Below are positions 35,186 to 45,378 of a DNA stretch of 64,000 nucleotides, one piece after another (positions within the stretch are counted from its first letter, which is position 1; every line of letters begins with the position of its first letter). The notes beneath the pieces were generated by a model. That model saw nothing but the letters and a program-made list of their open reading frames with translations, was not told the origin of the DNA and made no database searches. The position numbers and the translations under genes are program-made. The DNA is from Bradyrhizobium prioriisuperbiae (GTDB taxonomy: Bacteria; Pseudomonadota; Alphaproteobacteria; Rhizobiales; Xanthobacteraceae): assembly GCF_032397745.1 (NCBI RefSeq), contig NZ_CP135921.1, forward strand, positions 4,080,501 through 4,144,500. Direction: 5' to 3'.

Positions 35186-35308
35186 CTAATCGATTTCAGT
35201 AAGATGATGGTCAGTTTCGCCGATTTCGCATGGCGATTTGCGCGGATTTGAGGCAGTTTTTGAGCGAAATCGGCATCGCCGGTCTTTTCGCTCTGCAGCA
35301 TTTTTTGT

Positions 35309-36109
35309 TTAAGCAAGCTGGCTGAAGGTCCGGGCGAATGAATCGATGTGATCGCGCATCGCCTGGGCCGCAAGCTCCGGGTCACGCTGTCGCAAGGCAT
35401 CGACGATCCGGCCATGTTCCTCGATGGTTTCGGCACGATGGCTGTCGCTGCTCAACGACAGAGCCCAGAACCTCGCGGAGCGGTCGTTGAGGTTCTTCAT
35501 GAAGCTTGAAAATACCCGGTTTCGCGATGCGGTGGCGATGATTTCGTGGAAACGCTGATCCAGGGAGATCAGCCCGGCGAGATCCTCCCGCGCAATATGC
35601 CGGCTCTTCGTAACAATGCCGGCGAGCTCCTCGAGTTCCCCCTCGGTCATACGTTCGGCGGCGAGCGCCGCGCACGCCGGCTCGTTGACGCGGCGGGCGC
35701 CGACCAGATCGAAGAAATCATCCATCGACAGCGGCGGTACCAGGAGGCCCTTGCGCGGCACGATCTGCACCAGGCCCTCGAGGGCGAGGCGATGGCAGGC
35801 CTGATGGACCGGGGTTCGTCCAAGCCCGAGCTCCTCGCAGATGATGGCTTCGTTCAACGGGGTGTTGGGGGCGATCGCCAGCGTGACAATGGCGCACTTC
35901 AGGCGCTCGTAGGCTATCTCGGCCTGGTTCAGCGGCTTGGCCACGCGCGCTGACGTCCCTCGGGCCGCGAACGGTGTGCGCGCCGGGGTAGGCGCTGGCT
36001 TCGTGGCGGCCGTCTTCGCAGCCGCCTTGCTTGCAGCGGCCTTGCCGGCGGCAAGCTTGTTGACAGCCGGCTTTTTCGCAGCGGCCGCTTTTGCAGCAGG
36101 TTTGGCCAT
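35309..36109 (-). CDS. FadR-subfamily GntR regulator with Lys/Ala-rich N-terminal tail
   Basis: 266 residues from ATG 36109 (GAGGG 11 bases upstream); an upstream ATG at 36151 lacks a ribosome-binding site. The first 59 residues are an Ala/Lys/Pro-rich tail resembling histone H1 C-termini (KPAAKAAAAKK ... AASKAAAKTAATKPAP). Then comes the winged helix (LNQAEIAYERLKCAIVTLAIAPNTPLNEAIICEELGLGRTPVHQACHRLALEGLVQI), and a VanR/FCD ligand domain with metal ligands in RFHEIIATASRNRV and EHGRIVDALRQRD. It is divergent from the MFS-DUF2848-amidase operon, with dyad AGTGATATTTCACT between them. Confidence 0.88.
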   Translation of the reverse strand: MAKPAAKAAAAKKPAVNKLAAGKAAASKAAAKTAATKPAPTPARTPFAARGTSARVAKPLNQAEIAYERLKCAIVTLAIAPNTPLNEAIICEELGLGRTPVHQACHRLALEGLVQIVPRKGLLVPPLSMDDFFDLVGARRVNEPACAALAAERMTEGELEELAGIVTKSRHIAREDLAGLISLDQRFHEIIATASRNRVFSSFMKNLNDRSARFWALSLSSDSHRAETIEEHGRIVDALRQRDPELAAQAMRDHIDSFARTFSQLA

Positions 36110-36189
36110 CGACTCAGTCGCCCTCGTTTTGTGCAACGCACCCTCATACATGGCTTTTATTTTTGCTTCAAAAACATCTCAGATATTGT

Positions 36190-36203
36190 AGTGATATTTC
36201 ACT
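36190..36203. promoter_or_regulatory. Putative operator between the GntR gene and the MFS operon
   Basis: AGTGA-TATT-TCACT is a perfect 5-bp dyad with a 4-base centre, embedded in a longer TTG...CAA inverted context. FadR-type regulators bind such short AT-centred dyads, and the regulator gene is adjacent, so control of the divergent promoters is likely. Not tested. Confidence 0.45.
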
Positions 36204-36250
36204 GATGCAATAGTAGTCACGGCCTGGGGTTGGCCAATTGGAGGGCAGTC

Positions 36251-37573
36251 ATGTCTGAAGCGATTGACAGTGCTGGAATTTTTCCCGGCGGCACCGGAGC
36301 CAAGGCGGCGCCGGCCTACGCCAAGGCTGCGGCCCGGCTGATCCCGGCGCTGGTGTTCCTGTTCATTCTGGCCTGGATCGACCGGGTGAATGTCGGTTTT
36401 GCCAAGCTCACCATGCTGAGCGACCTCAAACTCAGCGAGGCGGCCTACGGCTTCGGCGCCGGCATCTTCTTCCTGAGCTATTTCCTGTTCGAGGTGCCGA
36501 GCAACCTGCTGCTGGAAAAGATCGGTGCCCGCAAGACGCTGGCCCGCATCACCATCCTCTGGGGCCTCAATTGTGTGGCGATGGCGTTCGTCAAGAACGA
36601 GACCTGGTTCTACATCCTGCGCTTCACCATGGGCATGTTCGAAGCCGGCTTCTTTCCCGGCGTGGTGCTTTACCTGACCTACTGGTTTCCCGCCGCACGC
36701 CGCGCCAAGATCAACGGCCTGTTCATGACCTCGTTTGCGATCGCCGGCATCATCGGTGGGCCGCTTGCGGGCCTGATCATGAGCACGATGGGCGGCGTCC
36801 ACGGCTATTCGAACTGGCAGTGGCTGTTCATTCTTGAAGGCATTCCCTCGGTACTCGCCGGTTTTGCCGTGATGCGTTTCCTGCCGGATCGCCCCAGCGA
36901 AGCCTCCTGGCTCTCCAAGGACGAGGCACAGGCGATCGAGAACGATCTCGCCGCCGATCGCAAGGCGATTGTCTCCGAGACGAGCTTCAAGGCGGCGCTC
37001 GCCGACTGGCGGGTGTGGCTGTGCGCGCTGATCTATTTCGGCATCGTCAGCGGCAATGCGACCATCGCGTTCTGGACGCCGTCGATCATCAAGGAAACCG
37101 GTGTCACCGATACGCTGAAAATCGGCCTGCTGGCGGCGATCCCGTTTATCGCCGGCACCATCGCCATGGTCTGGAACGGCGGGCATTCCGACCGCACCGG
37201 TGAACGCCGGCTGCATTGCGCCATCGCCGCGCTGATCGCGGCCGTGGGCCTGGCCGCAACTGCCTCACTGATCGGCAGTGGCGGATCGGCGGCGCTGGTG
37301 GCGCTGACCGTGGCGGCGATCGGCATTCTCGCTGCGTTCCCGGTGTTCTGGACGCTGCCGCAAGCGCTGTTGGCGGGCACGGCGGCGGCTGGTGCGATTG
37401 CGCTGATCAATTCGATCGGCAATCTCGCAGGCTTCGTCGCGCCATATCTGATCGGCATTTCAGCGACCGTCACCGGCAGTGCCACATCGGGACTGTATGT
37501 GGTCGCGGCCATCGAGTTGGTCGCCGCGATCCTGGTATTCGCCTTCTGCCGCTGGCAGGCGGTGAAGCGCTGA
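36251..37573 (+). CDS. MFS transporter, anion:cation symporter (phthalate permease-like) family
   Basis: 440 residues from ATG 36251, with GGAGGG six bases before. 12 helices with the ACS-family signature FILAWIDRVNVGFAKLTMLSDLKLSEAAYGFGAGIFFLSYFLFEVPSNLLLEKIGARKTLARI and loop SWLSKDEAQAIENDL. Family members import organic anions such as phthalate, tartrate, allantoate or glucarate. Because an amidase and a DUF2848 gene follow, the cargo may be an amide- or ureide-bearing acid. It heads a three-gene operon under the divergent GntR. Confidence 0.92.
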   Translation: MSEAIDSAGIFPGGTGAKAAPAYAKAAARLIPALVFLFILAWIDRVNVGFAKLTMLSDLKLSEAAYGFGAGIFFLSYFLFEVPSNLLLEKIGARKTLARITILWGLNCVAMAFVKNETWFYILRFTMGMFEAGFFPGVVLYLTYWFPAARRAKINGLFMTSFAIAGIIGGPLAGLIMSTMGGVHGYSNWQWLFILEGIPSVLAGFAVMRFLPDRPSEASWLSKDEAQAIENDLAADRKAIVSETSFKAALADWRVWLCALIYFGIVSGNATIAFWTPSIIKETGVTDTLKIGLLAAIPFIAGTIAMVWNGGHSDRTGERRLHCAIAALIAAVGLAATASLIGSGGSAALVALTVAAIGILAAFPVFWTLPQALLAGTAAAGAIALINSIGNLAGFVAPYLIGISATVTGSATSGLYVVAAIELVAAILVFAFCRWQAVKR

Positions 37574-37675
37574 TTTCCAACATTCGCGCGCCCGCAGGGC
37601 CGGTATCCGGTTTTGCGGGCTGCGCACGATCCAGTCCAGTTATAACAAGCGTTATCGAACATCCCGAGGATCCCC

Positions 37676-38356
37676 ATGCTCCAGTTCACGCGTCACACCA
37701 AGGCCGGCTCGCAGCCCCTGAATTTTTCGCCCAGCCAACTCGTGATCGCCGGATGGGCCGCGCGCGATGAAGCCGCCGTGAAGCACCACATTGACGAGCT
37801 GGCAGCGATCGGCGTGCCGCCGCCTTCGAGCGTGCCGCTGTTCTACCGCGGCGGTGCGGCCCTGCTCACCCAGGCGACGTCCGTTGAATTTCTTGGCCCC
37901 GACAGCAGCGGCGAGGTCGAGCCGGTCATCATTGCCGCTGATGACGGCTTGTGGCTGACCATCGGCTCCGACCACACCGACCGCAAGGCGGAGGCGCAGG
38001 GCGTTGCGCTGTCGAAGCAGCTTTGCGCCAAGCCGGTCGGCAAGGATTTGTGGCGGCTGGATGACGTGGCCGCGCACTGGGACCAGCTGGAACTGCGCGC
38101 CTACGCGACCATTGGCGGCTCGCGTCAGCTTTACCAGGACGGTAGGCTCGCGACCCTGCGTCCGCCGTCCGACCTGATGACACGCTACGGGCAGGGCAAG
38201 CCGCTGGCGGTGGGCAGCGTGATGTTCGGCGGCACCCTCGGCGCCATCGGTGGCGTGCGCCCGGCCAGCCGTTTTGAGATGGAGCTGCACGATCCGGTGC
38301 TTGGCCGTTCGATCAAGCACGGCTATGACGTGATCGAACTTCCCGTGATCGCCTGA
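37676..38356 (+). CDS. DUF2848 family protein
   Basis: 226 residues; the sequence matches the DUF2848 group (VIAGWAARDEAAVKHHIDELAAIGVPPPSSVPLFYRGGAALLTQ; VGSDHTDRKAEAQGVALSKQLCAKPV; GSVMFGGTLGAIGGVRPASRFEMELHDP). Its fold resembles fumarylacetoacetate-hydrolase-like or AraD-like proteins, with DHTDR near residue 100 and a C-terminal FEMELHDPVLGRSI that could bind a metal. No activity is known for the family. It sits between the MFS importer and the amidase, 18 bases before the latter, so it probably acts on the same compound. Confidence 0.85.
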   Translation: MLQFTRHTKAGSQPLNFSPSQLVIAGWAARDEAAVKHHIDELAAIGVPPPSSVPLFYRGGAALLTQATSVEFLGPDSSGEVEPVIIAADDGLWLTIGSDHTDRKAEAQGVALSKQLCAKPVGKDLWRLDDVAAHWDQLELRAYATIGGSRQLYQDGRLATLRPPSDLMTRYGQGKPLAVGSVMFGGTLGAIGGVRPASRFEMELHDPVLGRSIKHGYDVIELPVIA

Positions 38357-38374
38357 TAGAAGAGGCTTCTCCCC

Positions 38375-39667
38375 ATGCCGGCCATTCGCGACAAAGTCGA
38401 ACGTTCGCTCGCCCAGATCGAGGCGGCGAAAACCTCAAACGTGTTCACCAAGGTCTATACTGAGCGTGCACGATCGGAGGCCGATGCGGCCGACACGCGT
38501 CGGCGGGATGGCACGCGTCTCGGCCCGCTCGACGGCACCATCGTGTCGATCAAGGACCTGTTCGATGTCGCAGGCGAAACCACCACCGCCGGCTCCTCGC
38601 TGCTGCGCACGGCGGCTCCTGCAACGCAGGATGCGCCTGTCATCGCAAGGCTGCGTCGCGCCGGCGCAGTGATCATCGGCAAGGTGAACATGTCGGAGTT
38701 TGCTTACTCCGGCCTCGGACTCAACCCGCATTTCGGCACGCCGGGCAATGCGGTGAACCGGGCGCACGCGCCCGGCGGTTCGTCGTCCGGCTCGGGCGTG
38801 TCGGTGGCCGAAGGCACCAGCGAAATCTCGATCGGCACCGACACCGGCGGCTCGGTGCGTATTCCCGCTGCCTTCAACGGCATTGTCGGCTTCAAGCCGA
38901 CGGTCGGTCGCATTCCCACCACCGGCGCCTTTCCGCTGTCCTACACGCTGGATTCGATCGGGCCGCTGGCGCGCACCGTGCAGCAATGCGCCGATGCCGA
39001 CGCCATCTTGTCCGGCGGCGAGCCGCGAGAGGTTGCGCCGTTTCCGCTCGAGAACCTGCGCATCGGCATTCCGCGCGGCCTGATGTTCGAGAATGTCGAC
39101 GCCGTGGTCGGCGCGGCGTTCGAGGCCCAGGTGAATGCGCTGGCGCAGCAGGGCGCGCGGGTGTTCGACGTCTCCATCAACGACCTGATTCTGGCGATGC
39201 GCCAGGCCACGTCGCCGGGACCGATCGCCGCGATCGAAGCGGCGGCGGTTCATGCGGACTGGCTCGACAGTCGTGCCGCCGACTATGATCCGCGCGTGCT
39301 GAGCCGCATCCAGGGCGGCCGTTCCGTGACGGGTGCCGCCTTCATCCGGATGATGCGGACCCGCAACGAGCTGATCGGGGCCATGGATGCACGGCTCGCC
39401 GAAATCGATGCCTTGATGCTGCCGACGGTGCCGACGGTCGCGCCGGCGATTGCACCATTGGAGTCCGACGACGAATTGTTCGGCCGCATCAACCTGCAGA
39501 CCCTGCGCAACCCGATGCTGGGCAACCTGTTCCAGCTCACCGGCGTCTCGCTGCCGGTGCGCACCGACAGTCTGCCGGTCGGCCTGATGCTGCTGGCGCG
39601 TGGCGGCAGCGACGCGAAGATGCTGGCGCTGGCGAAGGGCGTGCAGGACGGACTGCAATTGAACTGA
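38375..39667 (+). CDS. Amidase-signature family hydrolase
   Basis: 430 residues with the complete Ser-cis-Ser-Lys triad: Lys60 (VSIKDLF), Ser136 (GGSSSG) and nucleophile Ser160 (DTGGSVRIPAAF). It hydrolyses a C-N amide bond. The general family includes Asp-tRNA amidase subunit A, allophanate hydrolase and AtzE/AtzF; the DUF2848/MFS context suggests a small-molecule amide. It is the third gene of the operon and is followed by a strong hairpin at 39681. The protein lacks a signal peptide and is cytoplasmic. Confidence 0.93.
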   Translation: MPAIRDKVERSLAQIEAAKTSNVFTKVYTERARSEADAADTRRRDGTRLGPLDGTIVSIKDLFDVAGETTTAGSSLLRTAAPATQDAPVIARLRRAGAVIIGKVNMSEFAYSGLGLNPHFGTPGNAVNRAHAPGGSSSGSGVSVAEGTSEISIGTDTGGSVRIPAAFNGIVGFKPTVGRIPTTGAFPLSYTLDSIGPLARTVQQCADADAILSGGEPREVAPFPLENLRIGIPRGLMFENVDAVVGAAFEAQVNALAQQGARVFDVSINDLILAMRQATSPGPIAAIEAAAVHADWLDSRAADYDPRVLSRIQGGRSVTGAAFIRMMRTRNELIGAMDARLAEIDALMLPTVPTVAPAIAPLESDDELFGRINLQTLRNPMLGNLFQLTGVSLPVRTDSLPVGLMLLARGGSDAKMLALAKGVQDGLQLN

Positions 39668-39680
39668 GCATATTTCCGGT

Positions 39681-39711
39681 GGCGCGAGAGAGCTGGATGT
39701 CCTCTCGCGCC
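39681..39711. terminator. Hairpin terminator between convergent amidase and LysR genes
   Basis: GGCGCGAGAG (39681-39690) and CTCTCGCGCC (39702-39711) make a perfect 10-bp stem with an 11-base loop, between the amidase stop (39667) and the LysR stop (39741). Only TCTGGTTT follows on the plus strand, so termination may be bidirectional but weak. Confidence 0.6.
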
Positions 39712-39740
39712 TCTGGTTTCAGGCCTATCGGTCTCAGCAG

Positions 39741-40664
39741 TCAACCGGCAGGGTCGACAGCTCGCGAGGCGCGGCCTTCGAACAGCGGGCGCAACTCGCT
39801 GAGCGCCTTGCTGAAGAAACCTACGAATGCGTTGACGCGTGCCGTTCGGCGCAGGTCTTCGTGGGTGAGGATCCACAGCGACGTCGCCATCGGCGCGAAC
39901 GGCTCGGGCAGCAGACGCGTCAATCCCGGCGTGTTGTCGCCGAGATAGCAGGGCAGCGCGGCGACGCCGACTCCAGCGATCGCCGCCTGTCGCAGGGTGA
40001 CCAGGGAATCGGCCCGCAGCACGATGTCTGCGCCGGGAAGCGCCGACTTCATCCAGAGCGCGATGCTGGATCCGCTCAGGGTGTCGTCGGGCGCGAGCCA
40101 GCGGTACGCCTTGAGGTCCTCGGACCGGCCGTGCCGGGCGATAAAATCCGAGCTGGTGTAGAGCGCAAAGGCGATCTCGCTGATGCGGCGCCCGATCAAG
40201 GTCTCCGGCGGGTTGTTGGCCGGGCGGATCGCCACATCGGCGTCGCGCCGGGTGAGGTTGGCCAGCAGGTTCGTGGTGGACACCTCGACGCGGACGCCGG
40301 GATGGGCGCCATGAAATCTTGACAGAATCTCCGGAAGCACCGAGGCGATCAGCGTGTCGGTCGTGGTCAGGCGCAGGCCGCCTTCGATGCGCAGGTCCTG
40401 GCCGGCGAGCTTGCGCTCCAGCGTGGTGACGACGTCGCTCATCGTCCGTGCCGCGGCCAGCAGTTCTTCCCCGCCGGCGGTGAGTGTGTATCCGGTCGGC
40501 AGCCGCTCGAACAGGCGCAGGCCATGCGCCTCCTCGAAGGCGTTGATCCGGCGCAGCACCGTGGTGTGATTGACCTTGAGGACGCGTGCGGCATTGGCAA
40601 GCGAGCCGTTCTCGGCCACCGCCAAAATATATTGCAGATCTTCCCAGCCGATCGCCCTGTGCAT
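39741..40664 (-). CDS. LysR-family transcriptional regulator
   Basis: 307 residues from ATG 40664; the open frame upstream is a shadow of the GST promoter region. N-terminal HTH: WEDLQYILAVAENGSLANAARVLKVNHTTVLRRINAFEEAHGLRLFERLPTGYTLTAGG, of the group whose HTH recognition helix carries NHTTVLRRI. A LysR substrate-binding domain follows. It lies divergent to the GST gene, with 127 bases between starts, so control of that gene is the first guess. Confidence 0.9.
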   Translation of the reverse strand: MHRAIGWEDLQYILAVAENGSLANAARVLKVNHTTVLRRINAFEEAHGLRLFERLPTGYTLTAGGEELLAAARTMSDVVTTLERKLAGQDLRIEGGLRLTTTDTLIASVLPEILSRFHGAHPGVRVEVSTTNLLANLTRRDADVAIRPANNPPETLIGRRISEIAFALYTSSDFIARHGRSEDLKAYRWLAPDDTLSGSSIALWMKSALPGADIVLRADSLVTLRQAAIAGVGVAALPCYLGDNTPGLTRLLPEPFAPMATSLWILTHEDLRRTARVNAFVGFFSKALSELRPLFEGRASRAVDPAG

Positions 40665-40791
40665 TGCTGCAAACTTAATGGGCGTGAATGCGGCCTGCAA
40701 GCAGGGCCAAGCTTTCCATAGGTTCCGCTCGTTCCCAGGCGAGCCGCAACGGCGGGCGCAGTCGTGGGACCCAACCCCTGCGAGGCCTGCG

Positions 40792-41427
40792 ATGACACCC
40801 ATTCAGCTCTACACCTTCCCGACACCGAACGGCCACAAGGCGTCGATCATGCTGGAGGAGACAGGCCTTCCCTATGAGGTGAAGGTGATCGACATCGAGC
40901 GTGGCGACCAGAAGACGCCGGAATTCCTGGCGCTCAATCTCAACAACAAGATTCCCGTCATCGTCGATCCGGACCGCGATCGCACCGTGGTCGAGAGCGG
41001 CGCCATCCTGTTCTACCTGGCCGAGCGGGCAGGCCGGCTGATGCCGCGCAATGCGGTGGAGCACGGCACCACCTTGCAATGGATTCTGTTCCAGGCGGCG
41101 CATGTCGGCCCGACCCTCGGCCAGGTCTGGAACTGGAAGATCTTCGATGACGAGAAGCCGCCGCGCGTGGTGGCGCGGTTCGAGCGCGAGGCCGAACGGG
41201 TATTCCGCGTACTCGATACGCGGCTCGGTCAGCGGACTTATCTCGCGGGAAATGAATTCGGCATTGCCGACATCATGACATGGCCCTGGATCAACGTCGC
41301 CGAACCGAAGCTCGATCTCGACCTCGGCGTTTACGCCAACCTGCGGCGCTGGTTTGACGAGGTCGCGGCGCGCCCGGCGGTGCAGCGCGGGCTGCTGGTG
41401 CCGCATCTTGAACATCCGGCGGCCTGA
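40792..41427 (+). CDS. Glutathione S-transferase (YghU/Ure2p-like)
   Basis: 211 residues from ATG 40792. N-terminal thioredoxin-like domain with MTPIQLYTFPTPNGHKASIMLEETGLPYEVKVIDI, the cis-Pro segment NKIPVIVDPDRDRTVVESGAILFYLAER, which fits glutathione binding, and a C-terminal helical domain (YLAGNEFGIADIMTWPWINVAEPKLDLDL). The TPNGHKAS start is characteristic of the YghU/Ure2p-like class, in which Thr-Asn replace the usual Tyr/Ser. Such proteins often reduce organic disulfides. The LysR gene is divergent. Confidence 0.92.
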   Translation: MTPIQLYTFPTPNGHKASIMLEETGLPYEVKVIDIERGDQKTPEFLALNLNNKIPVIVDPDRDRTVVESGAILFYLAERAGRLMPRNAVEHGTTLQWILFQAAHVGPTLGQVWNWKIFDDEKPPRVVARFEREAERVFRVLDTRLGQRTYLAGNEFGIADIMTWPWINVAEPKLDLDLGVYANLRRWFDEVAARPAVQRGLLVPHLEHPAA

Positions 41428-41468
41428 GCGCGTCGCGCCTCAACCTTCATTCAATTTGGAGAAGCGTC

Positions 41469-42395
41469 ATGGACTATCTGTTCATCGTGCTTGCGTTCGT
41501 CGCAGGCAGCCTGCTGGCCGTGCAGGCCGGCGCCAATGCTCAGCTGGCCAAGGCCACCGGCTCGCCATTCGCGGCAACGACGCTGCAATTGTCGGTCGGC
41601 AGTGCCGTGCTGGTGCTGCTGACACTCGCCACCGGATCGATCATGGCGCTGCGGCTGCTGCCGGAGGCCACCTGGTGGCACGCGGTCGGCGGCACTGCGT
41701 CGGCGTTCTATGTGGTGTCGACCATCCTGCTGTTTCCGCGGCTGGGTGCGGTGGCTTCGGTCGGCCTGATCATCGCCGGCCAGATGCTGGCGTCGCTGGC
41801 GCTGGATTCGTTCGGCTGGCTCGGCATTCCGGCCCATGGCTTTGCATTCGGGCCGGTGCTCGGGACGCTGATCGTGCTGGTGGGTGCGTCGCTGATCGTG
41901 TTCGGGCAGGCCGGCGGAGCCGGCGCGTTATCGCCAGCGAGTCTTGGCTGGATCGTTTTTGCCTTGCTCGCGGGCGCCGTGCTGCCGGTGCAGGGCGCCG
42001 TCAATGCCCTGCTGCGCCATGATCTCGGCGGTGCGTCCTTTGCGGTCGGCGTGACCTCCTTCGTGGTCGCGACGGCGGCCATGGCGGCGGTTCTGATCCT
42101 CAGTCTGGCGCTGCCGCAGACGCCGCGTCCGCACCTGCAGGGCGTGCCGGCAATGCCGTGGTGGGGATGGCTCGGCGGACTCGCGGGCGCGACCTATGTG
42201 ACGACAGTGTTTACCGCCATTCCCGTCATCGGCACTGCGGCCGCCGTCGGTCTCACCGTGGCCGGCCAGCAGGTGGCTTCGATCTTTGTCGACATCTTCG
42301 GCTGGTTTCGCCTGCCGCAACGGCCGGTATCGGCGGTCCGCCTGTTCGGCGTGATGCTGCTGCTGGCCGGCGTGGTCATCATCAAGGTCATCTGA
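41469..42395 (+). CDS. DMT-superfamily transporter with two DUF606 (YdcZ-like) halves
   Basis: 308 residues with about ten helices in two similar halves: MDYLFIVLAFVAGSLLAVQAGANAQLAKATGSPFAATTLQLSVGSAVLVLLTLA and LSPASLGWIVFALLAGAVLPVQGAVNALLRHDLGGASFAVGVTSFVVATAAMAAVLIL. The repeated GxxxPxQxxxNAxL motif and the end (GTAAAVGLTVAGQQVASIFVDIFGWFRLPQRPVSAVRLFGVMLLLAGVVIIKVI) identify the YdcZ group of drug/metabolite transporters. Many relatives are single 140-residue proteins; here they are fused. It is 35 bases upstream of the SMR gene and probably co-transcribed. Confidence 0.9.
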   Translation: MDYLFIVLAFVAGSLLAVQAGANAQLAKATGSPFAATTLQLSVGSAVLVLLTLATGSIMALRLLPEATWWHAVGGTASAFYVVSTILLFPRLGAVASVGLIIAGQMLASLALDSFGWLGIPAHGFAFGPVLGTLIVLVGASLIVFGQAGGAGALSPASLGWIVFALLAGAVLPVQGAVNALLRHDLGGASFAVGVTSFVVATAAMAAVLILSLALPQTPRPHLQGVPAMPWWGWLGGLAGATYVTTVFTAIPVIGTAAAVGLTVAGQQVASIFVDIFGWFRLPQRPVSAVRLFGVMLLLAGVVIIKVI

Positions 42396-42430
42396 CACCA
42401 CCCCAACAATCCCCGGAATGGAGAAAGACA

Positions 42431-42763
42431 ATGACCCACAATCTTGCCTGGGGCCTGCTGGTCCTCGCCGGCCTTCTCGATGTCGCCTGGGCCGGCGCCA
42501 TGAAACTCAATGAGGGCTTCACCAGGCTCAGTTGGAGCGTGATCTCGTTGCTGCTGCTGGCGGCGCTGGTTGCGGCGCTGGGGCAGGCGGTGAAGGTGCT
42601 GCCGGTCGGCACCGCCTATGCGGTCTGGACCGGGATCGGTGCTGTCGGCACCGTTGTGCTCGGCCTGGTCGTGTTCCAGGAGTCGCTGGGTGTGGGCCGG
42701 CTGGTTTGTCTCGCGCTCGTCGTCGGTGGTGTCGTCGGTCTCAAGCTGCTGGAGACGACGTGA
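42431..42763 (+). CDS. Small multidrug resistance (Gdx/SugE-like) protein with Asp at the catalytic Glu position
   Basis: 110 residues and four membrane helices from ATG 42431. LPVGTAYAVWTGIGAVGTVVLGLVVFQESL is the diagnostic segment of Gdx (SugE) guanidinium exporters. In that group and in EmrE the helix-1 carboxylate is a Glu (Glu13/14). Here the aligned segment reads LAGLLDVAWAGAMK, so Asp17 takes its place. Gdx exporters couple proton entry to export of guanidinium, and Asp may alter pKa or specificity. The stop overlaps the convergent ABC ATPase gene by 23 bases. Confidence 0.88.
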   Translation: MTHNLAWGLLVLAGLLDVAWAGAMKLNEGFTRLSWSVISLLLLAALVAALGQAVKVLPVGTAYAVWTGIGAVGTVVLGLVVFQESLGVGRLVCLALVVGGVVGLKLLETT

Positions 42764-43735
42764 GAGCCGCGGTGCCTGCGGAGTCCGCCAGCACACACCG
42801 CGCATAATGCCCCGGTGCCACTTCAATCGGCGGCGGCAGTCCCTCGAGGCAACGCGGCTCGGCGAAACGGCAGCGTGGCGCGAACGAGCAGTTGCTGGGG
42901 GCGACATCGAGCGACGGCGGCGTGCCGGGAATGGTTTCCAGCCGCGCGCCGCGGACGGCGCCGTGCACGGTCGCGGTCAGGAGGCCGCGCGGATAAGGGT
43001 GGACAGCGGTGCGGACGATCTCGCGATAAGTGCCAGTCTCGACAATCTGGCCCGCATACATCACCGCGATACGATCGCAGATCTCGATCGCGACCCCGAT
43101 GTCGTGGGTGACGAAGATCACCGACATGCCGAACTCGCGCTGCAGCTCGCGCAGCAGCAGCAGGATCTGGATCTGCACGGTGGCGTCCAGCGCCGTGGTC
43201 GGCTCGTCCGCCAGCAGCACCTTCGGTTTGCACGCCAGCGCCAGCGCGATCATCGCTCGCTGCCGCATGCCGCCGGACATTTCGTGCGGATAGGCGCCGA
43301 GACGGCGTTTCGCGGAGGGGATCCGCACCACGTCCAGCATCTCTAGTGCACGTGCCATGGCCTCGCTACGGCTCTTGCCTTCATGCCGCATCACTGATTC
43401 GGCGATCTGGTCGCCGATGGTATAGACCGGGTCGAGCGCCAGTCCCGGCTCCTGGAAGATCATCGACACGGTTTGGCCGCGGAAGGCGGACAGCTGGTTG
43501 TCGTCGAGCGCCAGCACGTCCTGGCCGGCGACGCTGATCTGGCCCGTGATATGGGAGCGTTTCTTCGGCAACAGCCGCATCAGCGCCCGCAGCGTCACGC
43601 TCTTGCCGGAGCCGGATTCGCCGAGCAGTCCCAGCACCTCGCCCTGTTTCAGCGAGAGATCGACATTGTTGACCGCATGCACCGTGCGCTCGCCGGAAAA
43701 GCGCACGGTCAGGTTCTTGACGTCGATCAGGTTGG

Positions 43736-43739
<4 letters not shown>
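42741..43739 (-). CDS. Peptide/opine-type ABC transporter ATP-binding protein (DppD-like)
   Basis: 332 residues. Walker A GESGSGKS with [14 protein letters not shown], signature [32 protein letters not shown] and the switch His in [10 protein letters not shown] are intact. The oligopeptide-binding-type C-terminal extension ([34 protein letters not shown]) with its four Cys is present, as in DppD/OppD. ATG 43739 overlaps the amidase stop (ATGA), so it is translated with it. It is the last gene of the long operon starting at 52217. Confidence 0.93.
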
Positions 43740-45144
<1,405 letters not shown>

Positions 45145-45148
<4 letters not shown>

Positions 45149-45348
45149 TTGCCGGCACCGTTCTGAACGGTGATGAAGGTCGCGGGTTCGAGATCGAACG
45201 GCAGCGTGCCGGCGATGGCGCTGAAGCCACGGAAGCCCGGCCCGATCGAGATTGCGATCCGCGCGGCCACCTCGGGGCTCACGGGGAGGCCGGCGATCTT
45301 GGCGGTGATTATGATCTCGTCGGCGGTGGGAGCAGGATCGTCAGCCAT
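45145..45348 (-). CDS. AtzG/GatC-like small amidase partner (DUF4089 candidate)
   Basis: 67 residues. AGLPVSPEVAARIAISIGPGFRGFSAIAGTLPFDLEPATFI follows the DUF4089 outline (GLPL-x-PE near the start, then a helix, then PL-DEVEPA-F), known from AtzG, a GatC-like subunit that stabilises the biuret/1-carboxybiuret amidase AtzE. The ATG-TGA overlap (ATGA at 45145-45148) with the amidase is the same arrangement as atzG-atzE. The identification is by pattern, not by search. It would be the second subunit of the amidase. Confidence 0.6.
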
Positions 45349-45378
45349 GGATTGTCTCCTTTTTCTTGGCTGTCGCTG

